Origin: Burkholderiales bacterium
GTDB taxonomy: Bacteria > Pseudomonadota > Gammaproteobacteria > Burkholderiales > Casimicrobiaceae
Direction of reading: 5' to 3'
NCBI GenBank assembly: GCA_020853025.1
Contig: JADYZP010000063.1
Coordinates: 1 to 64,000, forward strand
DNA length: 64,000 bases
The position numbers were made by a program, and so were the translations under genes. Below the pieces are notes generated by a model. That model made no database searches, was not told the origin of the DNA, and was given only the letters and a program-made list of their open reading frames with translations. Below, in pieces: positions 24,515 through 32,031 of this stretch. Positions within the stretch are counted from its first letter, which is position 1; the number at the start of each line of letters is the position of its first letter.

Positions 24515-25621
24515 ATGGCCGCGGGCCGGCACCGTACGCTGCTGCCGCACGCGCTGGCCGCGATCTACGGACTGGCCATCGCTTACGCCAGCCTGCAGCC
24601 TTTCGCGCCCTGGATAGCCCCCGCACCGCACGCGCCATTCTGGCCTTTCGCTCCCTGGCCATTGCGCTGGACGCGCTTCGATGTCATCGCCAACGTCATC
24701 GCCTACCTGCCCTTCGGCATCTTCGTCGCATTGACGCCACGGCGCGCCACGCCACGGGCACGGGCCACGCTCGCTGTCGCCGCCGGCCTCACGCTGTCCT
24801 TCGTGATGGAGACGCTGCAGATGTTCATGCCGCCGCGCGACGCGAGCCTCGTCGACCTGGCGGCCAACACCTGCGGCGCACTGTTGGGCGGCATGGCCGG
24901 CGCGTCGCTGGTGCACGCCGAACGCACACGACACGCGCTGTCCGACGCGCGCCACCGGATCTTCGTCGGCGGCCGCCTGGGCGACGTGGGGCTGGCGTTG
25001 CTCGCGCTGTGGCTGGTCGTACAGGTCAATCCAGGAATCCCTCTCTTCGCGTTGACCTTCGATGCCGCCTCGAAGTCCATCGGCGAAGTGGCGGTAGCCG
25101 CCACCGTGCCAGACACCGCGAGCGTGCTCATCGAGGCCGCAGGATCGGCGTTGCAGCTGATCGGCGTCGGCCTCTTCCTGACGCTGCTGCTGCGCGAACG
25201 CCGTTACGTCGTCGGCGCCGTGCTGCTGTTGATCGGTACCGCGCTCTTGGCCAAGGGGCTCGCGGCCATGCTCGTGTTGAAGCCGGCAGTGTGGGAAACC
25301 TGGTTGAAGCCCGGCGTGTCGATCGGCATCGCGGCAGGGCTCTTGGTGTTGCTGTTCGCGGTGTTCCTGCCGCGTGCAGCGCAGGTCGCGACCTGCGCCA
25401 TCGCGCTGCTGGCATCGCTGCTGCTGCCGGTGCTTGTCGTCGACGTGCCTTCGGCTCAAGTGCCGGTCACGCTGTTCAACTGGCGCTATGGGCACCTGCT
25501 CAATTTCAACGGCCTGACGCAGACGGTGCTGCTCTTGTGGCCGATCGCCGCAGCGGTGTGGCTATTCGCGCTGGCCGGCCGTCCGCGCTGGGGCGAGCCC
25601 GAACGAGGGTGTCGGCTATAA
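24515..25621 (+). CDS. VanZ-like multi-pass membrane protein
   Basis: The 368-residue protein is strongly hydrophobic with about nine or ten predicted membrane helices. The first 130 residues resemble VanZ-like domains: IYGLAIAYASLQPF, the block FDVIANVIAYLPFGIFVAL, and FVMETLQMFMPPRDASLVDLAANTCGALLG. VanZ-like proteins are a broad family of uncertain function, and only some relate to glycopeptide tolerance. A TTG at 24506 overlapping the previous stop is an alternative start. The ATG at 24515 is preferred. Confidence 0.78.
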   Translation: MAAGRHRTLLPHALAAIYGLAIAYASLQPFAPWIAPAPHAPFWPFAPWPLRWTRFDVIANVIAYLPFGIFVALTPRRATPRARATLAVAAGLTLSFVMETLQMFMPPRDASLVDLAANTCGALLGGMAGASLVHAERTRHALSDARHRIFVGGRLGDVGLALLALWLVVQVNPGIPLFALTFDAASKSIGEVAVAATVPDTASVLIEAAGSALQLIGVGLFLTLLLRERRYVVGAVLLLIGTALLAKGLAAMLVLKPAVWETWLKPGVSIGIAAGLLVLLFAVFLPRAAQVATCAIALLASLLLPVLVVDVPSAQVPVTLFNWRYGHLLNFNGLTQTVLLLWPIAAAVWLFALAGRPRWGEPERGCRL

Positions 25622-25622
25622 T
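25617..25622 (+). promoter_or_regulatory. Candidate -10 box for the ferredoxin operon
   Basis: A consensus TATAAT followed by CG overlaps the stop codon of the VanZ-like gene and lies 75 bp before the ferredoxin ATG. The -35 region is weak. Confidence 0.45.
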
Positions 25623-25697
25623 CGTTCAGCCGCCGTTGCGGCGCCGGAGCCACGCGGCTGCCGAGTGGTTGCCGCGCGGTTGTCACCCCCTCCCGCC

Positions 25698-26006
25698 ATG
25701 AGTTACTACCACCGCCACGTCTTCTTCTGCTGCAACAAGCGCGAGCCTCCGGAGAAGTGCTGTTCCGGCGCCGGCGCAGCCGAAATGCAGGCGTATGCGA
25801 AGGAACGTATCAAGGCGTTGGGACAAAACGGCAAGGGTCGCGTGCGCATCAACAAGGCAGGGTGCCTCGACCGCTGCGAGGAGGGCCCGGTGTTCGTCGT
25901 CTATCCCGAAGCCGTCTGGTACACCTACGTCGACCGCGAAGACGTCGACGAGATCATCGACCGTCACGTCGTTGGGGGCGAGATCGTCGAGCGGCTCAGG
26001 ATTTGA
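25698..26006 (+). CDS. Thioredoxin-like [2Fe-2S] ferredoxin
   Basis: This 102-residue protein has the pattern of thioredoxin-fold [2Fe-2S] ferredoxins (Shethna type). Cysteines lie at 11, 12, 21, 22, 56 and 60, with CLDRC giving the C-x3-C pair. The HVFFCCNKREPP start and GPVFVVYPEAVWYTYV centre are typical. It is a small cytoplasmic electron carrier whose partner is unknown. The next gene's TTG overlaps its stop, so it is coupled to a hydrolase rather than to an obvious redox partner. Confidence 0.88.
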   Translation: MSYYHRHVFFCCNKREPPEKCCSGAGAAEMQAYAKERIKALGQNGKGRVRINKAGCLDRCEEGPVFVVYPEAVWYTYVDREDVDEIIDRHVVGGEIVERLRI

Positions 26007-26635
26007 CACCGAGCACCACGCGGCGGGCGAAGGTCGACGGTCCCAGCGGGCCGCTCGAGGTCGTGCTCAACATCCCCGAGCGGCCAGCCGAAGGCATCGC
26101 GCTGGTCGCCCATCCGCATTCGCTGCAAGGCGGCACGCTCGACAACAAGGTCGTGCAGACGCTGGCCAAGACTTTTTTCAGCCTGGGCTACGCGGCTGCG
26201 CGCTTCAACTTCCGCGGCGTCGGCGCTTCTGCAGGTTCCTTCGACGAAGGCGTCGGTGAAACCGACGATGCGCTGGCGGTGCTCGCCTATGCGAAGGATT
26301 CGCTGGGCGACGCGCTGCCGGTCGTGCTCGCCGGATTTTCCTTCGGATCGTACGTGCAGACGCGCGTCGCGCAGCACGTGGCCGCGCAACGAATGGTCCT
26401 GGTCGGCCCGGCAGTACGCAGGTTTCCGGTCGCCAAGGTTGCCGCCGATACGCTCGTCATTCATGGCGAAGAGGACGACGTGGTTCCGCTCGCCGACGTA
26501 CTCGCGTGGGCGCGGCCGCAGCAGTTGCCGATCGTCGTCTTCCCGGGTTGCGGGCATTTCTTCCATGGCCGGCTGCCGCAACTGCAGCGCGTGATCAGCG
26601 GCATGTGGAAGCGTGCGACGCAGCCGACGCCGTGA
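26003..26635 (+). CDS. Alpha/beta-fold hydrolase
   Basis: The 210-residue protein is a compact alpha/beta hydrolase. The nucleophile elbow is GFSFGS, the acid lies in HGEEDDVVP, and the His is in GCGHFFHG. The oxyanion region is HPHSLQGGT. No ATG precedes the domain in frame. The TTG at 26003, overlapping the ferredoxin stop (TTGA), gives a natural start with LTPSTTRRAKVDG. The substrate is unknown. The order ferredoxin, hydrolase, RNA methyltransferase is tightly packed. Confidence 0.8.
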   Translation: MTPSTTRRAKVDGPSGPLEVVLNIPERPAEGIALVAHPHSLQGGTLDNKVVQTLAKTFFSLGYAAARFNFRGVGASAGSFDEGVGETDDALAVLAYAKDSLGDALPVVLAGFSFGSYVQTRVAQHVAAQRMVLVGPAVRRFPVAKVAADTLVIHGEEDDVVPLADVLAWARPQQLPIVVFPGCGHFFHGRLPQLQRVISGMWKRATQPTP

Positions 26636-27807
26636 CGGCGACACCTTCGCCGGCTCCCGTCGAACGTTTCTTCGCTCCCTGCCCGCGCGGCCTGGAACCG
26701 GTGCTGGCGAACGAACTGCGCGGTCTCTTTGCCGTCGAAGTCGACGCCACGGACGGCGGTGTCGGATTCGGCGGGCCGCGCGAACTCGCCTATCGGGTAA
26801 ATCTCGAATCGCGCATCGCCAGCCGCGTCCTGCTGCGGGTGGGCGGGGGTCCCTACCGCAACGAGCAGGCATTGTACGACCTGGTCAGGGCCATCGACTG
26901 GAAGGAGATTTTTCTGCCGTCGCGTCGCTTTCGTGTCGACGTCGCGGCGACCCGCTCGCCGCTGACCAGCCTCGAATTCGCGACGTTGCGCGTGAAGGAT
27001 GCCGTGTGCGACCGCTTCCGCGCCGACGTCAACGTGCGCCCATCGATCGACAAGCGTGCGCCCGACGTGCGCGTGGCCGCCTACCTGACCGAGCGCGACG
27101 CGACGATCTATGTCGACACCTCCGGCGAGCCGTTGTTCAAGCGCGGTTACCGCCGCGACGCGGACGAGGCGCCGCTGCGTGAAAATCTGGCCGCCGGCCT
27201 GCTCGCACTCAGCGGCTGGAGTGCGGACGTGCCCTTGCTCGATCCGATGTGCGGCAGCGGCACGATCGCCGTCGAGGCGGCGTTGATCGCCGCCGGTCGC
27301 GCACCGGGACTCAACCGCAGCTTCGGCTTCCAGAAGCTCCTCTGGTACGACGGGCCGTCGTGGCAGCGGTTGAAACAGGCCGCGCGCGACCGCCTCCTCG
27401 CCGCGCCGCATGCACCGATGATTTTCGCCAGTGATCTCGCGGCTGGCGCGGTCGCCAAAGCGCGGTCGAACCTGCGCCTGGCACAGATAGACGGCTTCGT
27501 ACAGGTCGAGCAGGCGGACTTCCTGTCGCGCGCCGCGCCGGCGAGCCACGGCGTGCTGCTCGCCAACCCGCCCTACGGCGTACGCCTCGACGACCAGGAG
27601 AGGCTCGCCCGCTTCTATCCGCTGCTCGGCGACGCGCTGAAGCAGCGCTTTCCCGGCTGGACGGCATTTTTCTTTACCGGCGACCTGCGGCTGCCAAAGC
27701 TTATTCATCTGAAGGTCGCGCGCCGTCTGCCGCTGTACAACGGCGCGCTCGCCTGCCGGCTGTTCGAGTTTCCGATCGTCGCGGGGCGGCATGGCCCGCC
27801 GGCGTGA
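26632..27807 (+). CDS. THUMP-domain class I SAM-dependent RNA methyltransferase (RlmL N-terminal/YpsC-like)
   Basis: This 391-residue protein has an N-terminal ferredoxin-like plus THUMP region (residues 1-160, with RFFAPCPRGLEPVLANEL) and a C-terminal methyltransferase. SAM-binding is LLDPMCGSGTIAVEAALIA. The catalytic NPPY motif is LLANPPYGVRLDD. It resembles the N2-guanine methyltransferase half of RlmL without the RlmK half. The GTG at 26632 overlaps the hydrolase stop (GTGA) and begins just before the conserved region. The likely substrate is 23S rRNA, by family inference. Confidence 0.85.
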   Translation: MTATPSPAPVERFFAPCPRGLEPVLANELRGLFAVEVDATDGGVGFGGPRELAYRVNLESRIASRVLLRVGGGPYRNEQALYDLVRAIDWKEIFLPSRRFRVDVAATRSPLTSLEFATLRVKDAVCDRFRADVNVRPSIDKRAPDVRVAAYLTERDATIYVDTSGEPLFKRGYRRDADEAPLRENLAAGLLALSGWSADVPLLDPMCGSGTIAVEAALIAAGRAPGLNRSFGFQKLLWYDGPSWQRLKQAARDRLLAAPHAPMIFASDLAAGAVAKARSNLRLAQIDGFVQVEQADFLSRAAPASHGVLLANPPYGVRLDDQERLARFYPLLGDALKQRFPGWTAFFFTGDLRLPKLIHLKVARRLPLYNGALACRLFEFPIVAGRHGPPA

Positions 27808-27818
27808 CCCTGCGATGC

Positions 27819-27824
27819 TAAAAT
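27819..27824 (+). promoter_or_regulatory. Candidate -10 box for the DUF3460 gene
   Basis: TAAAAT followed by CG lies 39 bp before the ATG at 27864, within the recurring GCTARAATCG context. The -35 is poor. Confidence 0.4.
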
Positions 27825-27863
27825 CGTGGCGCTGACCTTCCGACCTGACGCGCGACGACCACC

Positions 27864-28070
27864 ATGCCCATGCTTCCATCCCGGCACTACGTTTCCGACC
27901 ACACGCTGTTCATCCGCAAGCTGATCGAAGACAAGCCCGACCTCCGGCAACAGCAGATCGAGGGCAGGCAGCTCTGGTGGGACAAGACGCCTGAAGAATT
28001 GGCGCGGCGCCGGCGAATGGACAAAGGCCGCGTCGCGCAGCCCGCCTACGTCTACTACCAGGTCGACTAG
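27864..28070 (+). CDS. DUF3460 family small protein
   Basis: This 68-residue protein fits DUF3460: YVSDHTLFIRKLIEDKP, then EGRQLWWDKTPEELARRRRMD and a final AYVYYQVD. The family is restricted mainly to betaproteobacteria and has no known function. It is charged, without a signal peptide. A candidate -10 box is present upstream and no gene is closely coupled, so it may be monocistronic. Confidence 0.85.
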   Translation: MPMLPSRHYVSDHTLFIRKLIEDKPDLRQQQIEGRQLWWDKTPEELARRRRMDKGRVAQPAYVYYQVD

Positions 28071-28164
28071 CGAGCGCGTCAGCGCCTTCCATTGACGGTT
28101 CACCCATCGGGCCGCCGTCGCCTCGGATGAGCTTCCTGCGCCGCGGAAACGGCGACGTCGGCGC

Positions 28165-30585
28165 ATGCTGAACGATGCCCGTAGCGTCGCCAGACGCGGT
28201 TCACTTCGCTGGTTCCTGGCATTCCTCGCCGTCGTCGCCGGTATCGCCGGTTTCGAACTCTATTCGCTTGTCGCGCACCAGCACGAGCGAGCAAGCACGC
28301 CGGCAGCGGTCGCGACGCCGACACCTGCACCGCTGCCGGCGAAGACCGCAGCCGGACCTGTCGGCGCCATCGACGCCCCTGCGGGCGAGGCGGTCGTCGG
28401 TCCGCGGGTGACGATCTCCGGCTGGGCGCTCGACGCCGACGGCATCAAGAGCGTAGAAGTGCGCGTCGACGGACGCGTGTTCGCAGCGCGGACCGGCATC
28501 GCGCGCTCGGATCTGCACCAGGCGCGACCCGAACTTCCCGCCGACGCCAACGGCGGCTTCGAGTTCACCGGTGATTTCTCGACCTACCCGGCACCGGCAG
28601 GAGTCGACCGGCGCACGCTGGAGATCGTCGCCGTCGCGCGCGATGGTCGCGAAACCGTGCTCGGGCGACGCAGTCTCATCGATCCGGCCGCACTCGTGCG
28701 ATGGGCCGCCTTCACGCCGAAGCACCCGCAACCATTCCATCTGCTTCCGGCGTTGTCCGGCATCGACCTGGGCGGCGCGTCCGAACTCGACACGATCTAC
28801 GCGCCCTATCTCTCGGCAACGATGAAGACCGGCTTTCGGGTGCCGATTCTCTACCTGCGCATGACTCGCGGCCAGGAGCACGACTACGCCTTCGACCCCG
28901 ACTGGGATCCCAAGCGTCGGTGCGGCGAGCGGCGCATCGGCGACGACTCGCTCAACACCGTTCTCGCGCATTCGATCGCGAAGCGACTGCCGGTACTGAC
29001 CACGCTCAACGGCGGCATCTGGGCCGACGCCTACTGCGACGTGCCGCAATGGGACGTCAACGACCGGCTCGAACAGGACATCGCCAACTGCCAGTGGAAC
29101 CAGAGCAACGAGGTGATGCCCGACGGATACCTGAAGGACCTGCCGGGATCGCAGGAAGCGCCGGAACTCGCGCGCTCGCTGACCTTCAACGTCTACGCCA
29201 GCGACGTGCGCCGCTACAAGAAGCGCAATCTGCAGCAGGCCGGCGCACGGCTGGCGGCGTTCGCTCGCGAACACCCCGATCTTTTTATCGGCATCAACCT
29301 CGACCCGGACACCTATCTCAATCCGTTCTTCAGCGAACGGCAGTGGTACGACTACAACCCGGGAACGCTGCGCCAGTTCCGCGAGTGGCTCGCGGGCAGC
29401 GGTCCCTACGCCGGCCGGCCAGCGCGCGGTGTGCCCGACCTGCGCAAGTATCGACGATCGCAGCCGCTGACGCTGTCCGAAGTCAATCGGATCGCCGGAG
29501 CGTCCTGGCGCTCATGGCGCGACGTCGACCCGCCGCGCGCATTTCCGCGTGACAAGACCAAGGGTGCGCATGCGTTCTGGGAGGATCCGTGGGTGCGCGA
29601 ATGGGAGATCTTTCGCCGTCACCTGGTCCACCTGCATTACGACGAACTCGCGCAATGGCTGGTCGAGGCGGGTATCTCGCCCTCACGCATCTGGTCGTCG
29701 CAAGGATTGATGGCGCCGCATGGCGACGCGATGCCCTTCGCGATCGAGATCGACAGCGCGCCGCGCAACTACGATTCCGGTGGCATGTCGATCGCAGGCG
29801 CCAAACCGGCGCAGGGACACCTCGGCGTCATCCTCTACGGCGAGGCCGCCGTCAACGACGTGCCGATGGACAACGGCAAGTCGCTGTTTGCAACCCTCGC
29901 CGCGATCGATCCCCATTGGGCGGTGGTCGAATACAACACGGCCGACCTGCGCAATCCGGCTGTGCAGCCGACCTACCAGGCCGCATACCGCGGCTGGCGT
30001 GACCTGTGGAACTTCGGCGCGCGCTACGTCTCGCCGATGGCCTGGAACGGCAGCAACGGCCTTTTCGCCGGGAAGCCCGGATACTCGACGTTCACCGCGT
30101 GGCGCAACACGCCGCTCGAGGATGCGGCGCTCGATTTTCTGCTCGCGCGTGCCGGATTGCCGCTGGGTGCGCTGTTGTGGACTTTCGGCACGCGATCGCA
30201 TGCCGACGACGATGGCTGGTCCGGCGATGTCGGTGCGCTGGCGCTCGGCCGCGGATACCTGACGCTGTCGCCCGACGCGAACGGTCGCGTCGCGCTGCAC
30301 TCGGCAACGAGACTGCCGTCCACGGTCCGCGAGGCGGAGGAGTTCGTGATAGGGCTCGCTGCCGATTCTGGATTGAAGCGCGTGCGCGTACAGGCACGGC
30401 GCGGCGCAGACGGCGGCTGGGAGACGCTGGCCGACGCACCCGCGACGGCGCTGCGCACCACCGCGGCCGGCTTCGCGGTCAGTCGCTCGGCGGGCCCACG
30501 CAGCAACGCGTATGACCAGATCCGCATCGAACTCACCTTCGCTGCCAACACCCCGCGGCGGCTGCACCGGATCGCCGTATTGTGA
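28165..30585 (+). CDS. Membrane-anchored Ig-domain protein with a putative glycoside hydrolase-like barrel
   Basis: This 806-residue protein has a short basic N-terminus and a membrane anchor at about residues 15-36. An Ala/Pro-rich linker runs to about 63. An Ig-like domain spans about 64-175 (GEAVVGPRVTISGWALDADG, VEVRVDGRVF, GGFEFTGDFS). The following 500 residues contain FIGINLDPDTYLNPFF, QWYDYNPGTLRQFREWLAG and VILYGEAAVNDVP. These recall the clan-A glycosidase barrel (GH42-like), with acidic residues after the predicted strands. A final beta-rich segment ends the protein. I assign no substrate. It would sit outside the inner membrane. Its neighbours are DUF3460 and the convergent surA. 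Confidence 0.6.
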   Translation: MLNDARSVARRGSLRWFLAFLAVVAGIAGFELYSLVAHQHERASTPAAVATPTPAPLPAKTAAGPVGAIDAPAGEAVVGPRVTISGWALDADGIKSVEVRVDGRVFAARTGIARSDLHQARPELPADANGGFEFTGDFSTYPAPAGVDRRTLEIVAVARDGRETVLGRRSLIDPAALVRWAAFTPKHPQPFHLLPALSGIDLGGASELDTIYAPYLSATMKTGFRVPILYLRMTRGQEHDYAFDPDWDPKRRCGERRIGDDSLNTVLAHSIAKRLPVLTTLNGGIWADAYCDVPQWDVNDRLEQDIANCQWNQSNEVMPDGYLKDLPGSQEAPELARSLTFNVYASDVRRYKKRNLQQAGARLAAFAREHPDLFIGINLDPDTYLNPFFSERQWYDYNPGTLRQFREWLAGSGPYAGRPARGVPDLRKYRRSQPLTLSEVNRIAGASWRSWRDVDPPRAFPRDKTKGAHAFWEDPWVREWEIFRRHLVHLHYDELAQWLVEAGISPSRIWSSQGLMAPHGDAMPFAIEIDSAPRNYDSGGMSIAGAKPAQGHLGVILYGEAAVNDVPMDNGKSLFATLAAIDPHWAVVEYNTADLRNPAVQPTYQAAYRGWRDLWNFGARYVSPMAWNGSNGLFAGKPGYSTFTAWRNTPLEDAALDFLLARAGLPLGALLWTFGTRSHADDDGWSGDVGALALGRGYLTLSPDANGRVALHSATRLPSTVREAEEFVIGLAADSGLKRVRVQARRGADGGWETLADAPATALRTTAAGFAVSRSAGPRSNAYDQIRIELTFAANTPRRLHRIAVL

Positions 30586-30600
30586 CCGCGGCGCAGCGGC

Positions 30601-32013
30601 TCATTTATCGTCGGTCTTGTACTCGACGTAGGCCTGGTCGCGGACCTGGCGCATGAACTCGGCGAACTGTTCGTCGGCCTTGCGCATCCGGATCGCGTTG
30701 CGCGCAACGTCGCGCTTGCGTTCTTTCGTGACGTCCTGCGTGCGGCGCTCCTCGACGACGATCAGGTGCCAGCCGAACGGCGTGCGCACGGGAGCCGATA
30801 CCTCATTGGGCTTCAACTTCGCCATCGCCTGCTCGAACTCGGGCACGGTGTCGCCGGGGCCGACCCAGCCCAGGTCTCCGCCCTTGGCCGACGTACCGTC
30901 TTCCGAGTTGAGCTTGGCCTGGTCGGCGAATTTCGCGCCGCTGCCGATTCGATCCTTGATCCGCTCGATCTTCGCCTTCGCTTCCGCTTCCGACGTTGTT
31001 TCGTTGACGCGCACGAGGATGTGTCGGACGTGCGTTTGCTCGACCACGGTCGGTGCGTTGCGGCTGCGCGAGTCGTTGAGCTTGACGATGTGAAATCCCG
31101 CCGGACTGCGCAGGACATCGGAAACGTCGCCGTTCTTCATCTTGCTCACCGCGCTCGCAAACACGGCAGGCATGCGGGCCGGCGTGCGCCAGCCGAGATC
31201 TCCGCCCTGGACGGCGTCCTGCGCGTCCGAAAACGCGGCGGCGACTTCGCGGAATTCCTTGCCGGCCCTGATCTGCTGCAGCGCCTCTTCGGCTCGCGCC
31301 CGGCGCGCGTCGATCTGCGCGGGTGTGGCCTGCTCGGGTACGGCGACGACGATGTGCGCGAGCAGGTATTCCTGCTCGCCGCCCGCCTGCGCGGCAACGG
31401 TCGCCAGATAGTTGTCGACTTCGGCATCGGTGACCTGCACGCGAGAGTCGACCTCGCGCTCACGCAACCGCTGGATCGTCACCTCGCGACGGATATCCTC
31501 GCGATACTTGGCATAGGAAATCTTCTCGCGCTCTAGTGTGCGCCGCAACTCATCGGCGGTGATCTTGTTTTCCTGCGCGATGCGCAGGATCGTACGCTCG
31601 ACCATCTGGTCGTCGACACGTATGCCGTTGTCCTTGGCAAACTGCAGCAATGCGCGATCGATGATCAACCGTTCCAGAACCTGCGACTCGAACACGTCCG
31701 GCGCCGGCGGGCGCACGTTCGATGCACGCATCTGCCCCAAGACGATGCGCTTCTGCTCGTCGAGTTCGTACTGCGTCAGCGCCTCGTCATTGACCACGGC
31801 GATCACCCGGTCGAGCGGCACCGTTGCCGTCGCCGACCGTGCCGCAGCAGGCGCCGCGGGCCGTGCTGGCGGCTTGGCGCCGACGCGCGGACCCGCGCCG
31901 GGCACCTCGATCCCTGGCGACGCCGGCTGAGCGAGCGCGATCGACGCGCAAACCGCCAGCACGGCGCCAAGCATCGGTGCCAGCGGACGGCGCAACACCA
32001 TCGTCATCGTCAT
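30601..32013 (-). CDS. surA: Periplasmic peptidyl-prolyl isomerase/chaperone SurA
   Basis: This 470-residue chaperone escorts outer-membrane proteins such as LptD. A signal peptide ends near ALAQ, and a Pro/Ala-rich spacer follows. The SurA N-terminal domain begins VPLDRVIAVVNDEALTQYEL. Two parvulin domains are visible: the first around EYLLAHIVVAVP to SPAGFHIVKL, the second from QTHVRHILVRVNE to TPFGWHLIVVEER. A C-terminal helix closes the chaperone module. It lies 18 bp after lptD, the usual pair. pdxA and rsmA, its usual downstream genes, lie 22 kb away. Confidence 0.95.
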   Translation of the reverse strand: MTMTMVLRRPLAPMLGAVLAVCASIALAQPASPGIEVPGAGPRVGAKPPARPAAPAAARSATATVPLDRVIAVVNDEALTQYELDEQKRIVLGQMRASNVRPPAPDVFESQVLERLIIDRALLQFAKDNGIRVDDQMVERTILRIAQENKITADELRRTLEREKISYAKYREDIRREVTIQRLREREVDSRVQVTDAEVDNYLATVAAQAGGEQEYLLAHIVVAVPEQATPAQIDARRARAEEALQQIRAGKEFREVAAAFSDAQDAVQGGDLGWRTPARMPAVFASAVSKMKNGDVSDVLRSPAGFHIVKLNDSRSRNAPTVVEQTHVRHILVRVNETTSEAEAKAKIERIKDRIGSGAKFADQAKLNSEDGTSAKGGDLGWVGPGDTVPEFEQAMAKLKPNEVSAPVRTPFGWHLIVVEERRTQDVTKERKRDVARNAIRMRKADEQFAEFMRQVRDQAYVEYKTDDK

Positions 32014-32031
32014 CGTCGTGAATGGTCAGGT

